Source: an uncultured Peptoniphilus sp. (GTDB taxonomy: Bacteria > Bacillota > Clostridia > Tissierellales > Peptoniphilaceae). From it: DNA of 64,000 bases. The DNA lies in the NCBI RefSeq assembly GCF_943913915.1, contig NZ_CALUAA010000007.1, forward strand, positions 1 through 64,000, in the 5' to 3' direction. This document shows, piece after piece, positions 23,355-32,734 of the stretch. A program made the translations under genes and the position numbers. Below the pieces are notes generated by a model, which worked only from the letters and a program-made list of their open reading frames with translations, was not told where the DNA came from and did no database searches. Within the stretch, counting starts at the first letter, position 1. Each line of letters begins with the position of its first letter.

Positions 23355-23940
23355 ATCGATCCTCCCAAAATTCATTGCTTATTTCCTCTTTCTCCCAAAG
23401 CTCTTCCATAAGCTCGGAGATATAAGAACTTTTCTCCTCAACTAAACGTCTGCGTACGTCGTTCATAATCTTCATTTTTTCTTCTGAATACCCGTCGACC
23501 ATCTTTTCCACATCACGTTTAATGAATCTCGAAAGGCTCGGATTACTCGTTTGAATGGACACGGTTAGAGGCCCCTTGTACGTATTGGCCAGTAGATGAA
23601 AATCCGATTCGTCGCTCTTACTAAGGGACAGGACGGGAACAGAAGACAGCTTTGCCCGCTTCGCCAGTCGATGGTTAAGTGTTACATCGTCGGTTGCGAG
23701 AATTAGGTAATCGTAGGCGAAAAAACGAAAATCTTCATCGATCTCCATTTCCTTTAAAAAAATGCGATCCTTATTTTCCTCGGCAAGTTTTTGAAGGGAT
23801 TCGGTAAACTCCGTGGACAGGCAGTAAATTAAAAATTCCGACTTTAAAAGTCCTCTTACCTTTAGATACGCACCGCGGCCGCCGCCGATGACGAGGACTT
23901 TTTTGTCCCTCGTATCGATGCTTATAGGATAATAACGCAT
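23281..23940 (-). CDS. Precorrin-2 dehydrogenase / siroheme synthase N-terminal-type protein
   Basis: This 219-residue protein matches the NAD-binding CysG-N/Met8 family, which oxidises precorrin-2 to sirohydrochlorin. It opens MRYYPISIDTRDKKVLVIGGGRGAYLKV (Rossmann GGG motif), has the YLILATDD strand and the TSNPSLSRFIKRD segment, followed by a helical dimerisation region. The last 40 residues are very charged and encoded in the overlap with hemC. It is the first gene of the minus-strand operon that runs through hemC, cobA-hemD and hemB, giving sirohydrochlorin for cobalamin or siroheme. Confidence 0.88.
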   Translation of the reverse strand: MRYYPISIDTRDKKVLVIGGGRGAYLKVRGLLKSEFLIYCLSTEFTESLQKLAEENKDRIFLKEMEIDEDFRFFAYDYLILATDDVTLNHRLAKRAKLSSVPVLSLSKSDESDFHLLANTYKGPLTVSIQTSNPSLSRFIKRDVEKMVDGYSEEKMKIMNDVRRRLVEEKSSYISELMEELWEKEEISNEFWEDRFEDSHRNKKKPTGHDPGEECRRDS

Positions 23941-24038
23941 GACGCCTCCTGTATATGGATATTTTCTTTACCATTATAACAAAGTGGATTTGAATTTCTG
24001 TAAGATATGATACGAAAACGTAACAGCTCTCGTCTTTT

Positions 24039-24051
24039 ACCATGTTATAAT
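24039..24051 (+). promoter_or_regulatory. Extended -10 promoter of the SLH gene
   Basis: The 13-mer ACCATGTTATAAT is identical to the promoter core of the NlpC/P60 gene (40309-40321). No good -35 is present. The gene's AAAGGAGG site follows. Confidence 0.6.
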
Positions 24052-24083
24052 AAGGGTAAGTAGAATGTAAAAGGAGGAATGTT

Positions 24084-26102
24084 ATGAAAAACAATAAAAT
24101 AAAAGCAGTCGCCGTTTTGGCATTGGCAGGTACGATGTTGACTCAACCGATCGCTACCATGGCCGCATCCTATTCCGATGTGCGCACCGGCAGCTGGGCT
24201 GAACCTCATATTACTAAACTCACGAATTTAAAAGTGATCAGCGGCTATAACGACGGCACCTTTAAGCCTAAACGTTCCGTTAGTTATCTTGAAATCATGC
24301 AGCTTTTAAAAGGTATTCAAAATCCTAGTGCACAAGATGTTACAGGGGCTATCAGCCGTTACGGCCATGTGTCCGATACCTATAAGGTACCGGGGTGGGC
24401 ACGCTCGGCCATCTGCGTAGCTCTCGACAACGGCGTCATTACGGAAGAAAATCTGAAGGCAGCTTCTAATAAAGGCTTTATCACGAGCCAACCGAAAGAA
24501 AATCAATTCCCGAGCCGTGAACTCGTTATGGTTTACTACGCCAAGGCTTTAGGAATCGAGGCGAAAAAAGACACATCAAATATTTCCGTAAAGGATATCA
24601 ATGCCATCGGCAAGACGCCGAAAGCACTTATCGGCGATGTAGATGTAAAAGGACTTTACGCGGGTATTATCGACGCGGGCGTGTTCCACACCACCGGCGA
24701 CGACGGATACTTCAATCCTCAACAACCACTACACCGCGATCAAATGGCAACCATCACTAATTTAAGCTACGACTACAGGAATGCTGCAAAACAAACCACG
24801 GATTACGAAGGTGAAGTTTACTTTAACGAAGAAGTAAACGGTACGCCGAGCTTCGCCATTAAGGGCAAAGACGACAAAGCTACCGCTTTTGTATTGGGAA
24901 GCGATACAAAGATCACCCTTAACGGTAAACCGGGCACGGCAAAAGACATCACCATCGGCTCCAAGGTAAAAGTTTCCGCCTACGCATCCAACGCAGGCGT
25001 CGCTTCACTCCACGCTCTTAAAGTCGATATCGTATCCAATGATGTAATGGGCATCGGTGTCGTTAAATCTACGGAAAAAGACGGCATGACCATTGACTAT
25101 GTCACGAAAAAAGATGCCGTAGTCGATTCGAAATTTAAAGCGGATTACACCACCAAGTTTAAATTTGATAAAGACACCAAGGTTAAATCCTTAGGTAAGG
25201 AGATTAAGGCGGAGGATATTCGCGCCACGGATATGGTTATCTTTAAGGCCAAAGACGGCGTGTTGAGCGAAGTGGACGTCTATCCTTACGACGGCACCAC
25301 CTCCGGTGAACTTGTCGATTTTTACTACGGATCTAGTTTTACCAACGATGCCAAGCTTTATCTGAAGCTCTCAGACGGCAAAACCTATACCTTTAATGCG
25401 AAAGATTCTAAAATTTCCAATGAACTTTACAATTTAACTCGCAACTTAAAGAAGGGCTATCCCCTTACGATTAAGACATCCTACGGCAATGTTGTAGGTG
25501 TAAGCGAAACGGAAGAAAACGTCGCAGGACTCTTTGATAATATGGCGATCTATGCCTCCGGCGATCGGAAGATCACCATTAAGACGAATACCGGCGTACG
25601 GGAATACACCGTAAAAGAAGAACTTGATTTCAAAGCATCTCCCGGTAGTAATGCAGTGAGAATGTCTGCCGGAAAAGTGTCTGATTATATTACAAAATTA
25701 GAAGGGTATAGACAGATCGAAGTCGAACTTCATTTAAAGGGCGGCCAAGTAAACGGTATTACCTTGGTTCGTCAGTTATATGAAAAAGACAAAACGATTG
25801 AAATAAAGGATTTAACCAAGTTGGCGGATTCAGTAGATGGATCTAGTTGGGCACTCAATGCCGTAGAAGGATACTCCGCTTACAAAATCACCTACAAAGA
25901 GAACGTAGATAAGTATGGAGAGCTGCCTTTAAGCTTCCAAATCAAGAAAGATTACGATCGCGCATTGGCTTTTGCCGGCAATCAAGATAATTTAAAGCTT
26001 AAGTTTGATGTTTACAAGCGTGGAGATAAGTACTCCATCGGTAATGTGCGCATCAGCGGTAAATATGACTTGAAAGATGTGCCTATTTACAATTTCAATT
26101 AA
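24084..26102 (+). CDS. S-layer homology (SLH) domain surface protein
   Basis: The 672-residue secreted protein has a signal peptide (positive MKNNKIKA, hydrophobic core, cleavage near TMAAS at about 28). Three SLH-like modules follow: YSDVRTGSWAEPHI…ISGYNDGTFKP…LEIMQLL (30-80), a second around VSDTYKVPGWARSAI (about 95-155), and a third with GDVDVKGLYAGIID…GYFNPQQPLHRDQMATI (about 190-235). SLH triplets bind pyruvylated wall polymers, which anchors the protein to the cell surface. The remaining 430 residues are beta-rich with no recognised domain. It has its own promoter and terminator, so it is monocistronic. Confidence 0.88.
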   Translation: MKNNKIKAVAVLALAGTMLTQPIATMAASYSDVRTGSWAEPHITKLTNLKVISGYNDGTFKPKRSVSYLEIMQLLKGIQNPSAQDVTGAISRYGHVSDTYKVPGWARSAICVALDNGVITEENLKAASNKGFITSQPKENQFPSRELVMVYYAKALGIEAKKDTSNISVKDINAIGKTPKALIGDVDVKGLYAGIIDAGVFHTTGDDGYFNPQQPLHRDQMATITNLSYDYRNAAKQTTDYEGEVYFNEEVNGTPSFAIKGKDDKATAFVLGSDTKITLNGKPGTAKDITIGSKVKVSAYASNAGVASLHALKVDIVSNDVMGIGVVKSTEKDGMTIDYVTKKDAVVDSKFKADYTTKFKFDKDTKVKSLGKEIKAEDIRATDMVIFKAKDGVLSEVDVYPYDGTTSGELVDFYYGSSFTNDAKLYLKLSDGKTYTFNAKDSKISNELYNLTRNLKKGYPLTIKTSYGNVVGVSETEENVAGLFDNMAIYASGDRKITIKTNTGVREYTVKEELDFKASPGSNAVRMSAGKVSDYITKLEGYRQIEVELHLKGGQVNGITLVRQLYEKDKTIEIKDLTKLADSVDGSSWALNAVEGYSAYKITYKENVDKYGELPLSFQIKKDYDRALAFAGNQDNLKLKFDVYKRGDKYSIGNVRISGKYDLKDVPIYNFN

Positions 26103-26130
26103 TAGATTGTGTCGCTACAGAAGCGAAGAA

Positions 26131-26164
26131 AGTCTCGGCGAATTGTATTCGCCGGGGCTTTTTT
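26131..26164 (+). terminator. Terminator of the SLH gene
   Basis: AGTCTCGGCGAAT pairs with ATTCGCCGGGGCT around TGT and is followed by a T run. Confidence 0.85.
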
Positions 26165-26172
26165 GTTATAAT
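26164..26172 (+). promoter_or_regulatory. Extended -10 promoter of tcdA
   Basis: TGTTATAAT starts at the last base of the preceding terminator T run; GGGGAGG and ATG follow. Confidence 0.55.
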
Positions 26173-26201
26173 GAGATGTTAGTAAAGTAGGGGAGGTATG
26201 T

Positions 26202-26891
26202 ATGGATCCATTTCTTAGAACGCAGTGGTTAATCGGAAAAGAGGCGTTGGAAACGCTGAAAAGCAAGAGGGTCATCGTCTTCGGTATCGGCGGCGTCGGT
26301 GGCCACTGCGCCGAGGCGCTTCTACGTTCGGGTATCGGCACGGTGGATATCGTAGATTTCGATCGAGTGGATGAGACCAATATTAATCGCCAGCTCGTCG
26401 CCACTATGGAAACCGTGGGCGAATTAAAGGTAGATGTATTAAAAAGCAGACTCTTATCCATACTCCCCGAAAGCCGCGTTAATGCCTATCCCTTGCACAT
26501 CAGCGAAGAAACCATTCATATATTCGACTTCGCTTACTACGACTACGCCATCGACGCATTGGATCAGGTAAGCGCTAAATTACTTTTAGCTCAATCGGCT
26601 CAGGAAGCGAAGACGCCTTTTATTTCCGCTATGGGAGCGGGGAACAAATTACATCCCGAGTTTTTGGAAATTACCACTCTCTCAAAAACCAGCATGTGTC
26701 CTCTTGCAAAAGTGATGCGCAGAGAAACCAAACGTAGAGGTATCGAGGATTACGCCGTGGTCTATTCAAAAGAAGTCCCTCACAAAGAAGAGGGAGAAGG
26801 GGAGCGTTCCCCGGCGAGCATTTCCTTTGTACCGCCCACATCGGGTTTGCTTATTGCATCGAAAGTAGTACGTGATCTTATTGGAAAGTAG
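26202..26891 (+). CDS. tcdA: tRNA threonylcarbamoyladenosine dehydratase (E1-like)
   Basis: This 229-residue ThiF/E1-family ATPase cyclises t6A37 of tRNA to ct6A. The nucleotide-binding VIVFGIGGVGGHCAEAL (about 27-43), VDFDRVDETNINRQ and the DALD segment near residue 120 are diagnostic. FISAMGAGNKLHPE and the CPLAKVMRRE loop are as in TcdA/CsdL. It is followed by pcrA after a few bases. Confidence 0.92.
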   Translation: MDPFLRTQWLIGKEALETLKSKRVIVFGIGGVGGHCAEALLRSGIGTVDIVDFDRVDETNINRQLVATMETVGELKVDVLKSRLLSILPESRVNAYPLHISEETIHIFDFAYYDYAIDALDQVSAKLLLAQSAQEAKTPFISAMGAGNKLHPEFLEITTLSKTSMCPLAKVMRRETKRRGIEDYAVVYSKEVPHKEEGEGERSPASISFVPPTSGLLIASKVVRDLIGK

Positions 26892-26908
26892 AAATGAGGA
26901 TAGACTCC

Positions 26909-29077
26909 ATGTTAAGTCGTTATAATGATCGTCAACGGGAAGCGATTCTCGCAACCGAGGGACCTTTGCTCGTCTTAGCAGGGGCGGGAAGCGGCAAGAC
27001 CCGCGTAGTAACCGGAAAGATTGCCTATTTAATTGATCAACTTCGCGTGTCGCCCTACCATATTCTCGCGATTACCTTTACCAATAAAGCGGCAAAGGAA
27101 ATGAAGGATCGGGTGGCGAAACAATTGGATTACTCGGTGGACGGCATGTGGATCAGCACCTTTCACTCCATGTGTGTCAGGATCTTAAGACGCAGCGGCG
27201 ACGCCATCGGCTATGATTCCAACTTCGCCATTTACGATAGCGCCGATCAGAAGACGCTTATTAAAGACTGCATGAACGAGCTCAATATGAGCAAGGAAAT
27301 GTTTAAGCCTTTCGGCGTGCTCAGCCAAATTTCCAATTGGAAAAACGAGGGGATGTCGGCGGACGAAGCCATGAAAATGTATTTCGGCGATTTCCATAAG
27401 CGGCAAATGGCGGAGGCCTACCGTCTATACGAGAAGAAGAAGCGGGAAAACAACGCCATGGACTTCGACGACTTGCTCGTAAAAACCGTGGAACTTTTCA
27501 AGGAGCACCCGGATGTATTGGCGTTTTACCAACAAAAATTTGCCTACGTCTTTGTGGACGAGTACCAGGATACGAACCACATTCAATATTTACTCGTAAA
27601 GATGCTCTCCCAAAAAGCCGTCGGCCTTACGGTAGTAGGGGACAACGATCAGTCCATTTATCGTTGGAGAGGCGCTGATATCGAGAATATTTTTTCTTTT
27701 GAGAAAGATTTTCCGGGAGCCCGCACCATTATGCTGGAGCAAAATTACCGCTCCACGACGCCGATTTTAAAAGGCGCCAACACCCTCATCGCCAATAATC
27801 CGGCTCTTAAAAAGAAAAATCTCTGGACCGATCGCGAGGGCGGCGATCCCGTTGTATTCAAAGAGTTTTACCATAATAGTGAAGAAGAATCGTCCGTTAT
27901 TCAAAAGATGATTCACCTCAATTACAAAGGAGCATCTTTCGGCGACATGGCCATCTTATACAGAACCAATGCTCAGTCTCGCGGTTTTGAAGAGGCGCTT
28001 ATGCGGGAGGGGATTCCCTATCGCGTCGTCGGAGGTCTTAGGTTTTACGATCGCATGGAGATTAAAGATGTGATCGGATATCTTCAAGTGATCGACAATC
28101 CGAAGGACGATGTGAGCCTTCGCCGCATCGTCAATGTGCCGAAGCGGGGCATCGGCGATACGACGGCGGATCAGCTCCAATCTTATGCCGATGAAAAGGG
28201 CTTAGATCTCTTTACGGTTATGGAGACTCTCGAAGAAAACGACGAGTTGAAAATTCGCGCACAGAAAAATATTAAACAATTCGTCAATCTGATCCATCTC
28301 TTAATGAATAAAAAAGAGGATTTAAGCTTAAGTGAACTGGTGGAAGCGATTTTGTTCGAGAGTCATTATGCAGAAGACCTTAAAAAAGAAGATACGGTAA
28401 TGTCTGAAACTCGCCTTGAAAACCTGGACGAGTTCGTGTCCGCGGCAGCTGAATTTCAGCGCGACAATCCCGATTTAACACTTACGGACTTTCTAGGCAA
28501 TTTAAGTCTGATCTCCGATAAAAATGAATTGGCAGATGAGGATCGTTCCGTGCAACTGATGACGATTCACGGCGCAAAGGGGTTGGAGTTTCCCATCGTC
28601 TTCGTCGTGGGGCTGGAAGAAGGGCTTTTCCCCACTTCCCGCGCCTTCGATATGGAAGAGGAGATGGAGGAAGAGAGACGGCTAATGTATGTCGCCATGA
28701 CCCGAGCTGAAGAGAAACTGTTCTTATCTTCCGCGAAATCTCGCACACTTTACGGTAAGCGAAAGCCTGCGGTGAAGAGTCGTTTTATAAAAGAACTTGA
28801 AGATGTGATCGAGATCATCGATAACGAACCGGTGAAGAAAAATCAAAAATCCGGCCACGCTATTTTTACGGGAACCACTGGTGCAAGACCTGCAGTTAAG
28901 GCGGACCCGAAAGAAAAAGTCGATGTGGACTTTGCCGTCGGCGATAAACTGATGCATAAAAAATGGGGCGAGGGTATGGTCGTGCAATTAAAAGGTGATG
29001 AAGCGGTCATCGCCTTTGAAGGAAAAGGACTTAAGACCTTAAATGTTAAAATTGCCCCTTTAAGAAAGAAGGAATAA
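26909..29077 (+). CDS. pcrA: ATP-dependent DNA helicase PcrA/UvrD
   Basis: This 722-residue SF1A 3'-5' helicase acts in excision repair, replication restart and rolling-circle plasmid replication. It opens with the Q motif YNDRQREAIL, then P-loop AGAGSGKTR (about 24-32), ITFTNKAAKEMKDR, VDEYQDTN, GDNDQSIYRWRGAD, and later QLMTIHGAKGLEF and VAMTRAEEKL. The C-terminal tail ends with a Tudor-like domain (VGDKLMHKKWGEGMVV) that in Firmicutes contacts RNA polymerase. ATG 26909 lies 9 nt after GAGG. ATG 26894 also is in frame and would add five residues. ligA follows at 1 bp, the common pcrA-ligA pairing. Confidence 0.95.
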   Translation: MLSRYNDRQREAILATEGPLLVLAGAGSGKTRVVTGKIAYLIDQLRVSPYHILAITFTNKAAKEMKDRVAKQLDYSVDGMWISTFHSMCVRILRRSGDAIGYDSNFAIYDSADQKTLIKDCMNELNMSKEMFKPFGVLSQISNWKNEGMSADEAMKMYFGDFHKRQMAEAYRLYEKKKRENNAMDFDDLLVKTVELFKEHPDVLAFYQQKFAYVFVDEYQDTNHIQYLLVKMLSQKAVGLTVVGDNDQSIYRWRGADIENIFSFEKDFPGARTIMLEQNYRSTTPILKGANTLIANNPALKKKNLWTDREGGDPVVFKEFYHNSEEESSVIQKMIHLNYKGASFGDMAILYRTNAQSRGFEEALMREGIPYRVVGGLRFYDRMEIKDVIGYLQVIDNPKDDVSLRRIVNVPKRGIGDTTADQLQSYADEKGLDLFTVMETLEENDELKIRAQKNIKQFVNLIHLLMNKKEDLSLSELVEAILFESHYAEDLKKEDTVMSETRLENLDEFVSAAAEFQRDNPDLTLTDFLGNLSLISDKNELADEDRSVQLMTIHGAKGLEFPIVFVVGLEEGLFPTSRAFDMEEEMEEERRLMYVAMTRAEEKLFLSSAKSRTLYGKRKPAVKSRFIKELEDVIEIIDNEPVKKNQKSGHAIFTGTTGARPAVKADPKEKVDVDFAVGDKLMHKKWGEGMVVQLKGDEAVIAFEGKGLKTLNVKIAPLRKKE

Positions 29078-29078
29078 C

Positions 29079-31016
29079 ATGGACATGCGTGAGATAGTCG
29101 ACCAGCTGAATACGTGGGCCCATGCCTATTACACTTTGGACGATCCCATCGTAAGCGATAAAGAATACGACGCTTTATACGATGAGCTCCTGCAACTTGA
29201 GAAAGAAACCGGCGAGGTATTATTCGACTCTCCCAGCCGGAGAGTCGGAGGGGATCTGCTCGAAGGTTTTGAAAAATTTCAGCACGAATATCCTCTCTAT
29301 TCCCTGGATAAGGCGCAAAATTACGAAACCCTTACCGCCTGGATGAACCGCATGGAAAGTGCAGGAGCGTCTGATAAAGGTTATATGGCGGAGCTTAAAT
29401 TCGACGGCCTTACAATCTCTTTGACATACGACGACGGTAAGCTTACTCGCGCCGTCACAAGGGGCAACGGCACCGTCGGCGAAGTGATTACCGAGCAGGT
29501 CCTTACGATCTCCTCCGTTCCCTTGACCATTCCCTTTAAGGGCCATTTAATCGTACAAGGGGAAGGGCTTATGCCTTTTAAATCCCTTGAAGCCTATAAT
29601 CGCTCGGCGTCAGTGCCTTTAAAAAATGCGCGAAACGGCGCAGCAGGTGCTCTCAGAAACTTGGATCCCAAGGAAACGAGACGCCGCCATTTGACGGCTT
29701 ATCTTTACAATTTAACCTATGCAGAGGATATGACTTTTGAAACCGACGAGGGGATTAAATCGTTCTTAAAAGAGCAGGGTTTTCTCGTCCATCCCATGAC
29801 GCGAAAGCTTGATGATTTCAAAGGTGTCTTGGATTTTATCGAGGAAGTGGAGCGCGGGCGAGAAGATCTAGATGTGATGATCGATGGCGTCGTTATTAAG
29901 ATCAACGACGTCAACGAGCGAGACCATTTGGGCTACACCGTAAAATTCCCTCGATGGGCCATCGCCTATAAATTCGAAGCGAAAGAAGTGGTTACCACTC
30001 TTTTAGACGTGGAATGGGGTGTCGGTCGCACGGGGAAAGTAACCCCTACTGCCATTCTCGATCCCGTAGAAATCGACGGCGTCACCATTTCAAGGGCGAC
30101 CCTTAATAATTACGACGACATTCAGAGAAAGGGCGTAATGAAAGGCGGAGAAGTGTTACTTCGCCGAAGCAATGATGTAATCCCTGAAATTTTAAAGGGA
30201 GTAGGAGACGAGGGGGAAGAAATTCCCATGATCACGACCTGCCCCGCTTGCGGAACAGAGCTCGTTCAAAACGGCGTACACAGTTTTTGCCCGAACACCA
30301 TCGGCTGTGAGCCTCAGCTTGTGCGGCGCATGGACCACTTCGCCTCTCGGGATGCCATGGATATTCGAGGGCTGAGCGAAAAGACGGCTTCCGCATTGAT
30401 TGAAGCAGATCTTTTACATGAAATTCCCGATATTTATAATTTAGATATGGATAATCTCTTAAAGCTCGAAGGATTCGGCGAGAAAAAGGCGAGCAATCTC
30501 CTTACAGCCATCGACGGCTCTAAGAAGATTCCCTTTCATCGCTTTCTTTATGCCATAGGAATCGGCGGAGTGGGTATAAAGACGGCAAGGGACTTGGCTG
30601 CTCATTTTAAAAACTTTAAGGAGTTAAAGAAATCAAGTGAAGCGGAGCTCCAAACCATCGAGGATATCGGACCGGAGACGGCGCGTGAAATACGCGTTTT
30701 CTTCGAAGACGATATAATCGGTCACTATGTAGGGGATCTTTTAGATGCCGGTATTGAAATTGAATACGGAGATCTGAGTAGCGGCGGCGATTTGGAAGGA
30801 CTTACCTTCGTTTTAACAGGAACTCTTTCAAAACCCAGAAAAGAGATTAAAGAATCCCTGGAAAGCCGCGGAGCAAAAGTGACAGGTTCGGTTTCTAAAA
30901 AGACAGACGCAGTCCTTGCAGGTGAGGATCCCGGGAGTAAAGTGGACAAAGCCAGAAGCTTAGGCATAGAGATCGTAAGTGAAGCAGAATTTAATGAGAA
31001 ATGGGGAGATCGATGA
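29079..31016 (+). CDS. ligA: NAD-dependent DNA ligase
   Basis: This 645-residue ligase seals nicks during replication. In order: the Ia domain, the adenylation domain with AELKFDG (catalytic Lys107), OB fold, a four-Cys zinc finger (CPACG … CPNTIGC), helix-hairpin-helix repeats and a C-terminal BRCT domain. In the nucleotide-binding region the usual RGDG…GEDVT is RGNG…GEVIT here, with the Glu kept. This is a moderate deviation in an otherwise full set. It shares an operon with pcrA and overlaps gatC by one base. Confidence 0.94.
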   Translation: MDMREIVDQLNTWAHAYYTLDDPIVSDKEYDALYDELLQLEKETGEVLFDSPSRRVGGDLLEGFEKFQHEYPLYSLDKAQNYETLTAWMNRMESAGASDKGYMAELKFDGLTISLTYDDGKLTRAVTRGNGTVGEVITEQVLTISSVPLTIPFKGHLIVQGEGLMPFKSLEAYNRSASVPLKNARNGAAGALRNLDPKETRRRHLTAYLYNLTYAEDMTFETDEGIKSFLKEQGFLVHPMTRKLDDFKGVLDFIEEVERGREDLDVMIDGVVIKINDVNERDHLGYTVKFPRWAIAYKFEAKEVVTTLLDVEWGVGRTGKVTPTAILDPVEIDGVTISRATLNNYDDIQRKGVMKGGEVLLRRSNDVIPEILKGVGDEGEEIPMITTCPACGTELVQNGVHSFCPNTIGCEPQLVRRMDHFASRDAMDIRGLSEKTASALIEADLLHEIPDIYNLDMDNLLKLEGFGEKKASNLLTAIDGSKKIPFHRFLYAIGIGGVGIKTARDLAAHFKNFKELKKSSEAELQTIEDIGPETAREIRVFFEDDIIGHYVGDLLDAGIEIEYGDLSSGGDLEGLTFVLTGTLSKPRKEIKESLESRGAKVTGSVSKKTDAVLAGEDPGSKVDKARSLGIEIVSEAEFNEKWGDR

Positions 31017-31294
31017 TGAAAAAAGATGAAATAAAACATATAGCGGAAATTTCGAAACTGCACTTCAGCGATGAAGAGTTGGATGGTATTGTAAAAGATT
31101 TTTCCGATACAATGGACTTGATCGATACGATTAAAAATGCGAACATCAATTGCGCTCCGACTTTCCACACAAATAAATTACCGAATCGCCTGAGAGACGA
31201 TGAGATTCGTCCCTCGTTGGACCGCGAGGATGCGACGAAAAATGCTACGTCGACCAAATACGGCTATTTCGAAATTATTAAATTTGTCGATTAA
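31016..31294 (+). CDS. gatC: Asp/Glu-tRNA amidotransferase subunit C
   Basis: This 92-residue subunit stabilises the GatAB complex. It shows the family pattern IKHIAEISKLHFSDEEL and a C-terminal LRDDEIRPSLDRED segment. Two adjacent ATGs (31013, 31016) are possible. The second lies 7 nt after GGGGAG and overlaps the ligA stop by one base, so translation is probably coupled. Confidence 0.93.
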   Translation: MKKDEIKHIAEISKLHFSDEELDGIVKDFSDTMDLIDTIKNANINCAPTFHTNKLPNRLRDDEIRPSLDREDATKNATSTKYGYFEIIKFVD

Positions 31295-31303
31295 GGAGGG
31301 ACT

Positions 31304-32734
31304 ATGAATCTGATTCAAAAAACCGGACTGGAAACCAGGGAGTTGTTTTTAAACGGCGACATTACCTGCAGCGAACTGGTCGAGGCTTATTTAGATAAAA
31401 TAAAACGTGACGATGGTGAGCTTAATGTCTTTATTACCGTAATGGAAGATATGGCCCGCGCGAAGGCGAAGGAGCTGGATGAAAAGCATGAAAACGGAGA
31501 ACCTTTAGGGAAAATGGCGGGCATCGTCGTGTCGGTTAAAGACAATATCGCCGTGAAAGATGTGCGTATGACCTGTGCTTCTAAAATGCTTGACGATTTC
31601 GTATCCCCTTACGATGCCATCGTAACTCAAAAGTTAAAGCGCGAAGACGCCATCCTTATCGGCAAGGTTAATATGGATGAATTCGCCATGGGTTCTTCCA
31701 CGAAGAATTCCTACTACGGTGTTACGAAAAATCCGGTGGATCCCACCCGCGTCTCCGGCGGAAGCTCCGGCGGTAGTTCTGCATCCGTTGCGGCTGAATT
31801 TTGCGCCGTAAGTCTCGGCACCGATACAGGGGGATCTGTGCGTCAGCCTGCGGCGTTTTGCGGACTGGTGGGCATGAAGCCTTCCCACGGCAGCATCTCC
31901 CGCTACGGTGTTACGTCTATGGCGAACACCTTTGACCAAGTGGGCGTCCTCGCAAAAAGTGTCGACGATGTGGAATACGTCCTCTCTATTTTGGAAGGGT
32001 CGGACTTACATGACGCCACCTGCATCGGCAACGAGTCTCTCCACTTAGACGGAGAAAAAGATGCAAAATCCTTGGACGGCTTGAAAGTAGCCATTCCCGA
32101 TGTGTTTAAAACATTCGAAGTTCAAGATGAAGTTCGGGAAGCCTTTATCCATACTGTTGAATTTATGAAATCTAAAGGTGCGGATGTGGAATTTGTACAC
32201 ATCGAAAGTTTGGATCTTGCCATCGCCATTTATCATATTCTTGTAAACGGCGAAATCGCACCGAATATGAGCCGCTTCGACGGCATTAACTACGGCTACA
32301 TCACCGACGACTACGAAAACATCGAGGAGCTCTATGTACGCACGCGGAGTGAAGGCTTCGGCATGGAAGTGAAGCGACGCATTATGATCGGCTCCTATAT
32401 TATGAGCATGGATCACTCCAAGGAATACTGGGAGCAGTCTCTTGAAATGCGCCACACCATGATCGAAGAGTTTAACGCAGTCTTTGAAAATCACGATATT
32501 ATCCTCTGTCCCACTTCACCGACGGTGGCCGTGCCCATTGACGACGATATGACGCCGGTGGAAATCTACATGCTGGATTTATTTACGGTACCTGTCAACT
32601 TAATCGGCACAGGCGGCATCAGTGTGCCGGCAAAGAAGAAAAACAAACTGCCGGTAGGTATCCAAATCATTCCGAAGAAGGGAAATGATATTCAAGCGAT
32701 TCAAACGGCAAAAGAACTGGAGGGGAATATCTAA
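31304..32734 (+). CDS. gatA: Asp/Glu-tRNA amidotransferase subunit A
   Basis: This 476-residue amidase releases ammonia from glutamine for transamidation of Glu-tRNA(Gln) or Asp-tRNA(Asn). The Ser-cisSer-Lys triad is present at Lys79 (VSVKDN), Ser154 (SGGSSGGS) and Ser178 (TDTGGSVRQPA), the same numbering as in well-studied GatA. Its stop overlaps the gatB start by 1 bp. AsnS is encoded at the right edge of the window, so tRNA(Gln) may be the main substrate (inference). Confidence 0.96.
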   Translation: MNLIQKTGLETRELFLNGDITCSELVEAYLDKIKRDDGELNVFITVMEDMARAKAKELDEKHENGEPLGKMAGIVVSVKDNIAVKDVRMTCASKMLDDFVSPYDAIVTQKLKREDAILIGKVNMDEFAMGSSTKNSYYGVTKNPVDPTRVSGGSSGGSSASVAAEFCAVSLGTDTGGSVRQPAAFCGLVGMKPSHGSISRYGVTSMANTFDQVGVLAKSVDDVEYVLSILEGSDLHDATCIGNESLHLDGEKDAKSLDGLKVAIPDVFKTFEVQDEVREAFIHTVEFMKSKGADVEFVHIESLDLAIAIYHILVNGEIAPNMSRFDGINYGYITDDYENIEELYVRTRSEGFGMEVKRRIMIGSYIMSMDHSKEYWEQSLEMRHTMIEEFNAVFENHDIILCPTSPTVAVPIDDDMTPVEIYMLDLFTVPVNLIGTGGISVPAKKKNKLPVGIQIIPKKGNDIQAIQTAKELEGNI

